A stretch of 40,974 nucleotides of DNA, taken from assembly GCA_031273265.1 (NCBI GenBank), contig JAISSH010000047.1, forward strand, positions 1 to 40,974, given 5' to 3'. The translations under genes and the position numbers were made by a program. Shown here piece after piece: positions 13,522 through 22,758 of this stretch; position 1 is the stretch's first letter; each line of letters opens with the position of its first letter. Origin of the DNA: Treponema sp. (GTDB lineage Bacteria > Spirochaetota > Spirochaetia > Treponematales > Breznakiellaceae). The notes beneath the pieces were generated by a model. The model made no database searches. It worked only from the letters and a program-made list of their open reading frames with translations, and was not told the DNA's origin.

Positions 13522-15486
13522 TTATTTTTCTCTCATGTCAAATACGCCGTCCCAATTAGGCGCAGGCGGATTTTCCAAATAATTTTTGCAGTTTTTCAAA
13601 TAAAGTTTAGAGGGAGCGTCATCGGGAAATTGATTTAATACTTCATTAAACGCGCCTTCCGCGTCTTTCCATTGCCGCGATTCAAAAATGTTAACCGCGT
13701 TATGAAAAAGCTCGACAAGTTTATGCAAAGACGGTTCGGCGTCACGCGCTAATTCCAGCACTTCATAAATACGCACCGGTTTGTTGATTCCAACCACTCT
13801 TATCCAGCCAAGCCGTCTTGATAGAAGTTTTTCTCCTGTTTCATTTATCGTATTTTCCGACGCGATGATCCTTGTTCCGTATTGTTTATTCACTCCCTCC
13901 AGTCTTGCCGCAAGATTAACCTCATTGCCAATAACGGTGTAGTTCATCTTCTTCTGTGTCCCCATATTTCCAACCAGCATTTCACCGGTGTTGATTCCGA
14001 TACGGGTAAAAACAGGCAGGGGGCACAGTTCTTTTTCCGCGAGGAGTTTATTCACTTCCGTTTCCAGCCGCTTCATGAGTATTGCCGCAGTACAGGTACG
14101 CAGAGCGTGATCCGGCAGATGGTGCGGGGCTCCAAAGAAAGCGAGAATCGCGTCGCCTTCGTATTTATCGATTGTTCCTTTTTGATCCAAAATTACATTG
14201 CTCATGGCGGAAAGATAATGATTGAGCATTTCTACCAGTTTTTCAGGAGACAACGCTTCCGCTATTTTGGAGAAGTCCTTAATATCCGTAAACATTGCCG
14301 TCATGTGGCGTTTTATGCCGCCAAGCTGCAGCCGCGTAGGATCGTCAATAATTTCTTTTACCACATCTTCCGATAAATATGTAGAAAACGCTTTGTTAAG
14401 CTGGTCGTTGAAGAATTTAAGCGACGTTGTCATTTTTACCGTTTCAGTAATATCTTGAATTAAAATTACCCAGCCCAGCGTCGTCCCCGTTTTGGAAACG
14501 ACACGGTTTATCCAGCCCGAATAATTTTTCCCCGGTCTGTGGGGCAGGGTAAATTCAATTTCACGCAGAAGATCCTCGCCATGTTCGTAAGACTTTTTTT
14601 CTTCGATAATTCTAAGTTCCCGCGGCCAAGTTTCCATCTGTAAAATGGATTTTCCCTTATAATGCTCAGTTAATGAAGGAAAAAGTTCCGTAGCTTTATT
14701 GTTAGACCCTGTATAAGACAAATTATGATCCAGAACGATGAAAATATCCCTTATCAAATCCAGAGTAACGGCATGCGCCTTTGGAGCAAGATCGAACATA
14801 TCGTTACGCACAATATTGTAGAAAAACAAAAAATTACTCAGCACCATAAAGAAGGCGGTAAAGTTCACCTGTCCAAGAACGCTTTTGCTGAAAAATGACA
14901 GGGCGACATAGCTGAAATTTCCTATGAGCGGGGCAAGAGCGCTGAATATAAGCAGGATCAAACCAAGACGCTGTTTTTGTTTCTGCATTATTTTGTGAAT
15001 CAGAACCGTACATGCAAGGGCAATGCACAAGAGAGGATAAAAAGTGCCGACAAGATACAGAGGACCCGGCTTAATTACATTGCCGGGTATGATTTTTTCG
15101 GGATTATAATAAAAATCGGAATACAACAATTTATGGTGATCAAAGGTAAGAACTACCAGATAAAATAACACCGGGATAATCAGCATGGGAATCTGATAAT
15201 ATTTTTTTGGCAGGCGAATTTCACAATAATCCGCCGAAAAGAAAAAGAACAGTGGAGCCATAAAGCTGGCGCCGGCATACATTATTTTTACGCCGATGAC
15301 AGCGCCGCCGGGAGTTCCGCATGTTATTTCGATAAAGTAGCCAAGAGTATAAAGAAATATTGTAACGCAGCAGTAAAGAAATCCGTACCGTTTTTCACTT
15401 CGGCACCGCTCCAGCGTAACAGACATTATGTAGAGAGAGAGAAGAAGCGAGGCGGCAAGCATAAGGCGAATAATCAAAAGTACCAT
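13522..15486 (-). CDS. Membrane-bound class III adenylate cyclase
   Basis: The 654-residue protein has three parts plus a tail. About seven membrane helices (residues 1-225) resemble the 7TM sensor of some histidine kinases. A PAS-like domain follows (about 235-350). The class III cyclase domain (about 380-575) shows metal-binding Asp residues in MFTDIKDFS and KYEGDAI, the adenine-selecting Lys in the same KYEGD, the Thr of YTVIGNEVN, and the transition-state Asn and Arg in VNLAARLE. A TPR-like pair of helices ends the protein. All key residues are present, so it should make cAMP from ATP at the inner membrane in response to an unknown signal. No ribosome-binding site is visible. Confidence 0.93.
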   Translation of the reverse strand: MVLLIIRLMLAASLLLSLYIMSVTLERCRSEKRYGFLYCCVTIFLYTLGYFIEITCGTPGGAVIGVKIMYAGASFMAPLFFFFSADYCEIRLPKKYYQIPMLIIPVLFYLVVLTFDHHKLLYSDFYYNPEKIIPGNVIKPGPLYLVGTFYPLLCIALACTVLIHKIMQKQKQRLGLILLIFSALAPLIGNFSYVALSFFSKSVLGQVNFTAFFMVLSNFLFFYNIVRNDMFDLAPKAHAVTLDLIRDIFIVLDHNLSYTGSNNKATELFPSLTEHYKGKSILQMETWPRELRIIEEKKSYEHGEDLLREIEFTLPHRPGKNYSGWINRVVSKTGTTLGWVILIQDITETVKMTTSLKFFNDQLNKAFSTYLSEDVVKEIIDDPTRLQLGGIKRHMTAMFTDIKDFSKIAEALSPEKLVEMLNHYLSAMSNVILDQKGTIDKYEGDAILAFFGAPHHLPDHALRTCTAAILMKRLETEVNKLLAEKELCPLPVFTRIGINTGEMLVGNMGTQKKMNYTVIGNEVNLAARLEGVNKQYGTRIIASENTINETGEKLLSRRLGWIRVVGINKPVRIYEVLELARDAEPSLHKLVELFHNAVNIFESRQWKDAEGAFNEVLNQFPDDAPSKLYLKNCKNYLENPPAPNWDGVFDMREK

Positions 15487-15570
15487 CTAGTTTATTATGA
15501 GGATATACGATTCGCGGATATATGTAAATACCCCTTTACTTACCGCCAATCTTACGGTTGAATTACAGTT

Positions 15571-16305
15571 ATGACTGCCGATGAAAAACAAAGGACAGCC
15601 GTTTTTCTCGACCTTGCCGGAGATTTTATTTCCTCCGGCTATAGGGGCGCGGAACAGGGATACCTCTTCACAGATGATGTTCCGTCTGCCGGAGAGGGAG
15701 CGAAAAACGGCGAAAATTCAACGCAGGGGGATTCTCTTGAAAAAATAGCGGCGGAAATCAGAGCATGCGCCGGCTGTCCGCTTGGAAAAACAAGGACAAA
15801 CGCCGCGCCCGGAGAGGGGGTAACGCAGCCTCTTGTTATGGTAATTGGCGAGGGACCCGGCGCTGAGGAAGACGCGCAGGGTCGTCCCTTTGTAGGCAGG
15901 GCGGGACAGCTTCTGGACAAGATGCTTTCTTCAATCAATCTTTCGCGTAACAGCAACTGTTTTATCGCCAATGTTGTAAAATGCAGACCTCCCAATAACC
16001 GCGACCCGCGTCCTGAGGAAACCGCGTCCTGCGCCCATTTTCTTAAAAGGCAGATTGTCTTTTTAAAACCCAAGTTCATACTTGTCGCCGGACGCATTGC
16101 GGCGCAGACCCTGCTTGAAACAACCGAGCCGATTGGCAAACTGCGCGGAAAGTTTACGGAACTGACCGTAAAAGATATGACAATTCCTCTGCTTGTTACA
16201 TATCATCCTGCCGCGCTTTTGCGTAATGAGGAATACAAGCGCCCGGCGTGGGAAGATTTAAAACTTCTGCGTTCAAGAATCGATGAATTAAACGGAGAAA
16301 ATTGA
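15571..16305 (+). CDS. Family 4 (Fe-S) uracil-DNA glycosylase
   Basis: The 244-residue protein carries the family 4 UDG core: GEGPGAEEDAQGRPFVGRAGQLLD (uracil-binding loop) and VTYHPAALLR (the HPAAxLR motif). The four cluster cysteines are in CAGC, VKCRPP and SCAHFL. It removes uracil from DNA by base excision repair. The first 55 residues are an extension of low similarity. A weak promoter, TTTACT-17 nt-TTGAAT, ends 7 nt before the ATG, again implying a leaderless transcript. priA begins immediately after the stop codon, so the two DNA-maintenance genes form an operon. Confidence 0.92.
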   Translation: MTADEKQRTAVFLDLAGDFISSGYRGAEQGYLFTDDVPSAGEGAKNGENSTQGDSLEKIAAEIRACAGCPLGKTRTNAAPGEGVTQPLVMVIGEGPGAEEDAQGRPFVGRAGQLLDKMLSSINLSRNSNCFIANVVKCRPPNNRDPRPEETASCAHFLKRQIVFLKPKFILVAGRIAAQTLLETTEPIGKLRGKFTELTVKDMTIPLLVTYHPAALLRNEEYKRPAWEDLKLLRSRIDELNGEN

Positions 16306-18300
16306 TTGTCAGTCCTTTTTGATCTTGTTTTTGATATTCCGGCAGATCACAGTTTCACCTACCGCGTTGACGACAAAGGCGAGGCAATGCCGGGAAAGCG
16401 GGCGATGGTTCCATTCGGCAGAAGGGACTGCCTCGGCTATATTATCGCGGAACGGGAAAATTTGCCCGACGGCGTAAAAGAGGAAGCTGTTAAAAAAATA
16501 CGCCGCGTGGTGGACGCCGAACCAATTTTCGACGACAACGATATTGAAATCGCCCGCTGGATGGCGGGTTTCTACCTGTGCGGCACTGGGCAGGCGTTAG
16601 CCGCAATGATCCCGTCGGGCAGAAAGATGACGTACCCTACCCTTCCCGACAATGATGAAGAAGGCGAACCTTCTCTTTCAATTTCAGACGAGCAGGCGGC
16701 AGCGTTATCCGCAATTACAGCCGCCGCTCCATGCAAGGATGACCTTCCGCACAGCGGACTCCCGCCGATGTTCTACCTTTACGGCATTACAGGCTCCGGC
16801 AAAACCGAAGTGTTCCTGCGCGCGGCACAATATACGCTGAACGCGGGTAAATCGGTAATTTATCTAGTGCCGGAAATTTCCCTAACTCATCAAACGGCGG
16901 AAGTGATAGGCAGACGTTTCGGCTCACAGGCGGCGACACTACATTCGGGAATGAGTCCATCTTCCCGCCTCGCCGAATGGATGAGAATCCGCCGAGGGGA
17001 AGCGCCGATTGTTGTCGGACCGCGCAGCGCGGTATTCGCGCCTGTTCCTAATCTTGGACTTATCATCATTGACGAAGAACACGACAGCTCATATAAATCG
17101 GGCAACACACCGCGCTACCATGCGCGCCAAATCGCGCTCCGCCGCTGTTCGCAGGAAGGCGCGCGTCTTGTGATGGGCTCCGCCACTCCTTCGGCGGAAG
17201 CGTGGAAACTTATGACCGAAGGCGGCATAAAAAGACTCGATCTGTCGCGCCGGATTTCAGGCGGCGGAATGCCTCAGATAAAACCGGTGAGTCTAGCGAA
17301 AACCGAAGGCTGTCTTACAAAAGAACTGAAAGATGAAATCCGCATTACCGCAGAAATGGGAAGACAGAGCATTCTCTTTATGAACCGGCGCGGATTCGCT
17401 CATTTTTACCAGTGCCCTTCCTGCGGATGGGAACAAACCTGCCGCCGCTGTTCCGTGTCGCTGACATGGCACAAAAGCCGAGGACGCTGTGTCTGCCACT
17501 ACTGCGGCTACAGCGAACCGCCGCCTTCCGCCTGCCCAAAATGCGGCTGTGTTGAAGCTGGCTACCGAGGTTTCGGCACGGAAATGATCGAGGAAGAAGT
17601 TAGGCGCTCATTTCCCGACCTGCGTCTTCGCAGAGCGGACGCGGACACAGCGGGAAAAAAAGGCGGACTTGAAGAGACCCTTCAACTTTTTAAAACAGGA
17701 ATGATCGATATTCTTTTGGGAACACAGATGGTCGCCAAAGGATTGAACTTCCCCGGCGTGCGTCTTGTCGGGGTAGTCTTTGCCGACACAGGGCTTCATC
17801 TGCCGGATTTTCGCGCGGCGGAGCGGACATTTTCCCTGATTGTGCAAGTCGCCGGGCGCGCCGGACGCTACTTCCCCGACGGCAAAGTAATAGTTCAAAC
17901 CCTGCGAATGGAAGACCCGACCATCACCCGATCCTGCGCCCTTGATGTCGCCGGATTTTTTAACGCCGAATTAAACCAGCGCAAAGCGTTGAATTTCCCG
18001 CCGTTCTCAAGGCTCATTCGTCTTACAATCCGCGCAAAAGATGAAAAACGCGCGGACGCGGCAATCAGGCGACTCGCGTCTCTAGCGAAACCTCTGCTTC
18101 CCGCGGACTCCGACATGCTCGGTCCCGCTGAATGTCCAATCGGCATCATCAACGACAATTTCAGGAAGCAGATTATCCTTCGCAGTCCCTCAATGGGTTC
18201 TGTTCACACGGCGGCGCGGGAGATTCTCGCCCTCTATGAAAAGGGAAAAGATTCAAAAGCGTATTTGGAAGTAGATGTTGACCCGGTAAGTATGTTATAA
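16306..18300 (+). CDS. priA: Primosomal replication restart helicase PriA
   Basis: The 664-residue protein starts with TTG directly after the UDG stop, with GGAG upstream, and the N-terminus (FDLVFDIPADHSFTYRV) is typical of the PriA DNA-binding domain. Walker A is GITGSGKTE, Walker B is DEEHDSSYK, and GSATPS is motif III. Eight cysteines of the zinc-binding insert appear in the segments CPSCGWEQTC, RRC, CVCHYCG and CPKCGC. The C-terminal helicase motifs include GTQMVAKGLNFP and QVAGRAGR. PriA reloads the replisome at stalled forks. The stop codon overlaps the -10 box of the next gene. Confidence 0.97.
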   Translation: MSVLFDLVFDIPADHSFTYRVDDKGEAMPGKRAMVPFGRRDCLGYIIAERENLPDGVKEEAVKKIRRVVDAEPIFDDNDIEIARWMAGFYLCGTGQALAAMIPSGRKMTYPTLPDNDEEGEPSLSISDEQAAALSAITAAAPCKDDLPHSGLPPMFYLYGITGSGKTEVFLRAAQYTLNAGKSVIYLVPEISLTHQTAEVIGRRFGSQAATLHSGMSPSSRLAEWMRIRRGEAPIVVGPRSAVFAPVPNLGLIIIDEEHDSSYKSGNTPRYHARQIALRRCSQEGARLVMGSATPSAEAWKLMTEGGIKRLDLSRRISGGGMPQIKPVSLAKTEGCLTKELKDEIRITAEMGRQSILFMNRRGFAHFYQCPSCGWEQTCRRCSVSLTWHKSRGRCVCHYCGYSEPPPSACPKCGCVEAGYRGFGTEMIEEEVRRSFPDLRLRRADADTAGKKGGLEETLQLFKTGMIDILLGTQMVAKGLNFPGVRLVGVVFADTGLHLPDFRAAERTFSLIVQVAGRAGRYFPDGKVIVQTLRMEDPTITRSCALDVAGFFNAELNQRKALNFPPFSRLIRLTIRAKDEKRADAAIRRLASLAKPLLPADSDMLGPAECPIGIINDNFRKQIILRSPSMGSVHTAAREILALYEKGKDSKAYLEVDVDPVSML

Positions 18301-18301
18301 T
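18293..18301 (+). promoter_or_regulatory. Extended -10 promoter overlapping the priA stop, predicted leaderless
   Basis: TGT followed by a perfect TATAAT (18296-18301) makes an extended -10 box. TATAAT includes the TAA stop of priA. Six Ts separate it from the ATG at 18308, so the transcription start should be the start codon. The -35 region is weak. Confidence 0.55.
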
Positions 18302-18307
18302 TTTTTT

Positions 18308-18580
18308 ATGAGTAGTATGTACGAGTTTGAGACAAACGGAACTTGCGCCACAAGAATCTGTTTTGATATTGAGGACGGAAAATTACATTCCGTTAAATTT
18401 GAAAACGGCTGCAACGGAAACCTGAAAGCAATTGGCGTTCTGGTTGAGGGACAGAACGCTGCGGAAATATTAAACAAACTGAAAGGCGTGCGTTGCGATA
18501 ACAAAGGAACTTCCTGCGCCGACCAGCTTGCCAAAGCGATTGAACGGTACTGTCCGTCTTCGCTTTTGAAACCGGCGTAA
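18308..18580 (+). CDS. TSCPD domain protein (TIGR03905-like)
   Basis: The 90-residue protein contains RICFDIEDGKLHSVKFENGCNGNLKAIGVLV and GTSCADQLAKAI, the hallmark arrangement of the stand-alone TSCPD domain. That domain also occurs at the end of some ribonucleotide reductases. Conserved Cys residues (GCNGN, GVRC, TSCAD, YCPS) suggest metal or nucleotide binding, but the function of the isolated domain is unknown. It lies 25 bp before queH and probably forms an operon with queH and the TtcA-like gene. The ATG at 18308 is used because the promoter is spaced for it; an internal ATG at 18317 is possible. Confidence 0.82.
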   Translation: MSSMYEFETNGTCATRICFDIEDGKLHSVKFENGCNGNLKAIGVLVEGQNAAEILNKLKGVRCDNKGTSCADQLAKAIERYCPSSLLKPA

Positions 18581-18605
18581 CGGTACATCAACGCCGCCCG
18601 CTTTT

Positions 18606-19163
18606 ATGAAACTGTTGTTTCACTGCTGCTGCGCTCCCTGTTCCGTTCAGTGCGTAAAAACCCTGCGCAAAGAAGGCATTGAGCCTGAACTTTTTTGGTA
18701 CAACCCGAACATTCACCCTTACTCAGAATATTCCCTGCGCCGTGACTGCCTTGCTGAATTTGCGGCTAACGAAAAACTGAAACTGGAAATGTTAGACGAA
18801 TACGGTCTTCGTTTGTTTTTGAACGCCGTCTTTCCAAACATTGAAGCGGGCGGCGGACAGGAACGCTGTAAAATCTGCTACAAAATGCGTCTTGAAAAAA
18901 CCGCCTCTTTCGCGGCTGAGAACGGATATTCGGCGTTTAGCACAAGTTTGCTGATAAGTCCGTACCAAAATCATGAGGCGATAAAAAACATCGGCGAAGA
19001 AACTGCGGCAAAATACGGAATTGATTTTCTTTACCGCGATTTCCGTCCGCTTTTCCGCGAAGGTCAGTCCGCCGCCCGCAACGGAGGACTTTATATGCAA
19101 AAATACTGCGGCTGTATTTTCAGCGAAGAAGAGCGTTATCTGAAGAAAACAACGGAGTTGTAA
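18606..19163 (+). CDS. queH: Epoxyqueuosine reductase QueH
   Basis: The 185-residue protein matches the QueH (DUF208) family: FHCCCAPCSVQC at the N-terminus, ERCKICYKMRLEKTA in the middle and YCGCIFSEEERY at the end. These supply the Cys ligands for the Fe-S cluster and redox pair. It reduces epoxyqueuosine to queuosine in tRNA, the last step of queuosine synthesis. queA, the preceding step in the pathway, is encoded elsewhere in this window (33654-32587). No clear ribosome-binding site precedes the ATG. The TAATG stop-start overlap with the next gene points to translational coupling. Confidence 0.95.
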   Translation: MKLLFHCCCAPCSVQCVKTLRKEGIEPELFWYNPNIHPYSEYSLRRDCLAEFAANEKLKLEMLDEYGLRLFLNAVFPNIEAGGGQERCKICYKMRLEKTASFAAENGYSAFSTSLLISPYQNHEAIKNIGEETAAKYGIDFLYRDFRPLFREGQSAARNGGLYMQKYCGCIFSEEERYLKKTTEL

Positions 19164-19921
19164 TGGGAAGCAGATTTTTCAAAAAGACAGGCTCAAGCGA
19201 ACTTGTTCAAAAACTCGTTGTGAAAGCGGTGATGGAACGCTCGCTCATAAGCGAAGGCGACCGTATCCTGATCGCCGTATCTGGCGGCAAAGATTCAAGC
19301 GTTCTTGCGTGGGCGCTTTCGGCAATCAGACCCGCGCTGAAGCTCAACTATGAACTTGCCGGGCTTCACATAAGCACGGACTTTTGCGCCTGCTGTAAAA
19401 AAGCGGCTCTTTGCGCAAGACTGGAAGAATGGGGCATCCCCTTCACCGATATGTTTGTGCCTGTAATCGGCAGACTCAAGGAAGGGGAAAAGATGAACTG
19501 CTACTGGTGCTCTACCCAGCGGCGCACAGAACTTTTAAAATACGCGGTTGAAAACGGCTTTAACAAAATCGCGCTTGGTCATCATCTGGACGACATCATC
19601 GAAACTTTTTTCATGAACCTCTGTTCAAAGGGAGAACTTCTCGCCATGCCAATTCTTTTGAAATACCGCAAATATCCCGTAAGCCTGATACGCCCGCTTG
19701 CCCTTCTTGAAGAAAAGAGAATAATCGCCTGCGCCGCGGAACAAAACATTCTGAAAAACGCCTGCACCTGCCCCTACGGACAAAATTCCAAAAGACGCGA
19801 TATGCGCAAAAGGATAGCGGATTTTACCGCCGCCGCCGGCGAAAGCGATCCGGGAGAGATAAAGCGCCGAATACTGAAAGCGTTAGGTGAAGGAAAGATT
19901 GACTATCTTGCCGATATTTAA
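19163..19921 (+). CDS. TtcA-like tRNA thiolation PP-loop ATPase
   Basis: The 252-residue protein has the PP-loop SGGKDS near residue 40, two CxxC-type motifs (CACCKKAALC, and CYWCSTQRR in the middle), the GHHLDDIIETFFMN motif and CTCPYGQNSKR. This is the pattern of TtcA, the Fe-S-dependent enzyme that makes 2-thiocytidine at tRNA position 32. It could instead be a related TilS/TtcA-family sulphur-transfer ATPase. It is coupled to queH, making a tRNA-modification operon. It converges with the GH5 lipoprotein gene, with 17 bp between the stops. Confidence 0.85.
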   Translation: MGSRFFKKTGSSELVQKLVVKAVMERSLISEGDRILIAVSGGKDSSVLAWALSAIRPALKLNYELAGLHISTDFCACCKKAALCARLEEWGIPFTDMFVPVIGRLKEGEKMNCYWCSTQRRTELLKYAVENGFNKIALGHHLDDIIETFFMNLCSKGELLAMPILLKYRKYPVSLIRPLALLEEKRIIACAAEQNILKNACTCPYGQNSKRRDMRKRIADFTAAAGESDPGEIKRRILKALGEGKIDYLADI

Positions 19922-19938
19922 TGCGGATTTATCAATAA

Positions 19939-21654
19939 CTATTTCGTTATCCTGATTTCGTCAAACCAGACACTCAACCCTTTCATATCGCCGTATTCCG
20001 CTACAAATTCAAGGCGGCTTATGTCCTTCCATGAAAACGCTCCTTTGGGGGACACCCATTCATTTTTCGCGCTAATCCACGCTCCATGCTCTGTCATTTT
20101 GTCAAATGGGACGCGCACCGTGTGCCACTTTTCGTCGGGCGGGAGAATTTTTTCATCTATCGTATAACGCACCCGCCACGGAATAACAGAGGCGCTCTCT
20201 GAATTTAAAAAACGCACGTCGAACATAGCGGGTTTTTCCGCTCTCGCCTTGAATTCAAGGAAATATCCCTCATGCGCAAGGCTGCTAAAATCTTTTTTTC
20301 CGTCAAAAGAAAACCAGAACGCGTTGTACTGCTCCGCTCCCGCCCATTGAATTGCGTACTCGCCTTGCGCCGTTGTTGTGTCATACATACTGAACCATGT
20401 CTTTTCGCCCCAATACCCTGCCGACACGTAATCGCGGTTTGGATAGTCGTCGTAAATTACAAAACTTTCATCTAACGGTTGCGCCGTACGCGGAATTTGC
20501 GCAGGGGGAGTAAATCCCATTGCGCGGACTACTTCGATATTCAAGTCTGAGTTAAAGTTTCCCCTGCCTGTTTTAAAAACGCCGAACCCTCCGTAATAAT
20601 CCCAGCTTGCGCGCGAAATATTGCGCCTGTCCAGCGCGTCGGCGACAAAGTCATACCACCTTACGCGATCCTCCTGAATACTGTTCGGAATGAACACTCC
20701 GAATTCTCCGCAAAAAACGGGAACGTCGCGCTCTCTGGAAAAAGAAACCGCAATGTCCAATGTTTTATAAAGTTTTGCCGGAGACGAATCATTCGCGTAA
20801 CTGTAAGTAAGCGAGTTTTCTATCCATGTTCCTTTCAGGTCTGCGGATATTTTCGGCATACGTTTTTTGTCTGCCGGAAAGGGAACTCCCGCAAGCGTCG
20901 TCAACACCGGCGGACTTCCCCAATTCGCTCCCTGATGCGTAAAAAGATACGGATCATAAAAGTGAAATGTATAAATTAGATTTGCGTCCGAATATCGCGG
21001 TATCTTCGATAATTTTCCGATTGAATTATAATCCGTTCCCCCGACAATAATCGCATGTTTTTGATCATGTTTTCTTATTTCCTGAATCGCCATCCCCTGT
21101 ACTTCGCCCCAACGCTCATCGCTGATACCGTGCGGCTCATTGAGAATTTCATAGACAACATACTTGCCGCGATCTTTGTAACGCCGCGCGATTTGCGCCC
21201 ACACCGGAAGAAGAATTTTGTCAATATCGTTACTTGTAGCGGCTACAGGATCAAAGGAATGATTGTCGATAATGATATAAATTTCGTACTTTTCCGCCAT
21301 GTTTACGGCAAAGTCCAGAAATTTTAAAAAGAGAGGCTCAAAAGTATAATCCGGCGCACCGCGCGTCATACTGTGCATTCTGATTGGAAGGCGGATTACG
21401 TCCACTCCAAGACTTTTTACATCAATGAAATCCTGCTCGGTATAATTTGTAAACGGGATTGAATTCGCGCTGAACGATTCAAACCACATTGAAAAATTCA
21501 CTCCGCGCGAAAAAGGAGCGGAACGGACAGCCGCCTGCACAGGACCGTTTTCCTTCTGTATGACAACAGGAGCATCCGCCGATTTATCTTTCTCCGTAGT
21601 GTTACATGAAATTAAAACAAAAACTGTTAAAAGAAAATATACTACATATTTCAT
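19939..21654 (-). CDS. GH5-family beta-glycanase lipoprotein with C-terminal binding domain
   Basis: The 571-residue protein has a signal peptide and lipobox LISC (Cys17), so it is probably anchored on the envelope. The GH5 catalytic domain (about 45-390) shows the acid/base Glu in ILNEPHG and the nucleophile Glu in VFCGEFGVF. Other active-site motifs are the DVIRLPI strand, DNHS and YTFHFYDP. A beta-sandwich of about 175 residues follows and resembles a carbohydrate-binding module. GH5 enzymes hydrolyse cellulose, mannan or related beta-glycans. It lies 9 bp after a paralogous GH5 gene that lacks the signal peptide and the binding domain. Confidence 0.92.
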   Translation of the reverse strand: MKYVVYFLLTVFVLISCNTTEKDKSADAPVVIQKENGPVQAAVRSAPFSRGVNFSMWFESFSANSIPFTNYTEQDFIDVKSLGVDVIRLPIRMHSMTRGAPDYTFEPLFLKFLDFAVNMAEKYEIYIIIDNHSFDPVAATSNDIDKILLPVWAQIARRYKDRGKYVVYEILNEPHGISDERWGEVQGMAIQEIRKHDQKHAIIVGGTDYNSIGKLSKIPRYSDANLIYTFHFYDPYLFTHQGANWGSPPVLTTLAGVPFPADKKRMPKISADLKGTWIENSLTYSYANDSSPAKLYKTLDIAVSFSRERDVPVFCGEFGVFIPNSIQEDRVRWYDFVADALDRRNISRASWDYYGGFGVFKTGRGNFNSDLNIEVVRAMGFTPPAQIPRTAQPLDESFVIYDDYPNRDYVSAGYWGEKTWFSMYDTTTAQGEYAIQWAGAEQYNAFWFSFDGKKDFSSLAHEGYFLEFKARAEKPAMFDVRFLNSESASVIPWRVRYTIDEKILPPDEKWHTVRVPFDKMTEHGAWISAKNEWVSPKGAFSWKDISRLEFVAEYGDMKGLSVWFDEIRITK

Positions 21655-21663
21655 TTGCCTTCC

Positions 21664-22695
21664 TCACTTCTCAGGCGGCGTGAAGCCCATTGCGCGTACA
21701 ACATCAACATTAAGTCCGGTTTTAAAATCGCCCTTCTCTATCGTCTTGAAAATACCGAAGCCTCCAAAATAATCCCAGCTTAACCACGGAATACCGCGCT
21801 TTTCAAGTTCGCGGCAGACAAACTGATACCATTTTACGCGGTCGGCGGGAGGACTCTGAATCATAAACACGCCCAGCTCTCCGCAGAAAACGGGAACGCC
21901 TCTCTCTTTTGCGAAAGAAGCCGCCCTGTCAAAAGATACGCATAACGCCTCAGGTTTTGAATCATTCTCGTAATTATCAAGGCGCTCCTCTACCCATGTT
22001 CCCTTGAAAGTTTCATGCACCTGCGGCTTTTTATTTTTATCAGCCGGAAACGGAAGACCCGCAAGCGGCGCGAGGGACGGCTTGTTCCACGTCGCTCCTT
22101 GATGAGTGAAAAGATGCGGATCGTAAAAGTGAAATGTATAAATGATATTTTCACCTGTATATTCGGGAATTGTCTCCAGTTTCGGAATCGAATTGAAATT
22201 TGTCCCGCCCACGACTATCGCGTGCTTGCGGTCGATTTTGCGAATTGCTTCAATCACATCCCCCTGAATTTTTCCCCAGCGTCCGTCCTCAATTCCATGC
22301 GGTTCGTTCAAAACTTCGTAAATCACATAATCGCTTCTGTCTTTATAACGGCGCGCTATCTGTTCCCAAACCGGAATGAGAATCCTGTCGATGTTAACGT
22401 CGGTGGGGTCAATCGGGTGAAAAGAATGGTTGTCGATAATTAAAAAAATCTTATGTTTTTCAGCCCATTCCACCGCAGTATCAAGGTACTTCAAAAAAAC
22501 GGAATCGAGAGTATGATCCTGCCCGCTCGCGGTAAAATTATGAAAAGCGGCGGGAAGGCGGATAACGTCCGCTCCAAGACTTTTTACATTCACAAAATCA
22601 TCTTCAATATATTTGGTAAAAACGATGTCCTTGACGGCGCGGGATTCAAACCACTTGCCAAAATTGAACCCACGCGAAAACGGAACTTTTTTCAT
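21664..22695 (-). CDS. GH5-family beta-glycanase without signal peptide
   Basis: The 343-residue protein is a paralogue of the downstream GH5 lipoprotein, with matching motifs VLNEPHG (acid/base) and VFCGELGVF (nucleophile), plus DNHSFHP and YTFHFYDPH. It starts MKKVPFSRGFNFGKWFES, directly at the catalytic domain, so it should be cytoplasmic and act on imported oligosaccharides. The ribosome-binding site GGGAGGG is strong. It is the first gene of a two-gene operon, and its promoter region is shared divergently with the GH43 gene. The tandem arrangement implies local duplication followed by a change of cellular location. Confidence 0.92.
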   Translation of the reverse strand: MKKVPFSRGFNFGKWFESRAVKDIVFTKYIEDDFVNVKSLGADVIRLPAAFHNFTASGQDHTLDSVFLKYLDTAVEWAEKHKIFLIIDNHSFHPIDPTDVNIDRILIPVWEQIARRYKDRSDYVIYEVLNEPHGIEDGRWGKIQGDVIEAIRKIDRKHAIVVGGTNFNSIPKLETIPEYTGENIIYTFHFYDPHLFTHQGATWNKPSLAPLAGLPFPADKNKKPQVHETFKGTWVEERLDNYENDSKPEALCVSFDRAASFAKERGVPVFCGELGVFMIQSPPADRVKWYQFVCRELEKRGIPWLSWDYFGGFGIFKTIEKGDFKTGLNVDVVRAMGFTPPEK

Positions 22696-22743
22696 AAAAA
22701 CCCTCCCATCGCTATTTACTTACTTCTATCATATAGCAAAAAA

Positions 22744-22752
22744 TGATAAAAT
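22744..22752 (+). promoter_or_regulatory. GH43 gene promoter, predicted leaderless
   Basis: TGA followed by TAAAAT (22747-22752) forms an extended -10 box that ends 6 nt before the ATG at 22759; the gap GAAACC has no ribosome-binding site. The -35 position holds only TTCTAT. The same 63-bp gap must also hold the promoter of the divergent GH5 operon. Confidence 0.45.
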
Positions 22753-22758
22753 GAAACC

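Noticed and set aside
13882-14376. 164-residue plus-strand ORF inside the cyclase gene
   Set aside because: It is antisense to the conserved cyclase catalytic domain and shows no family features.
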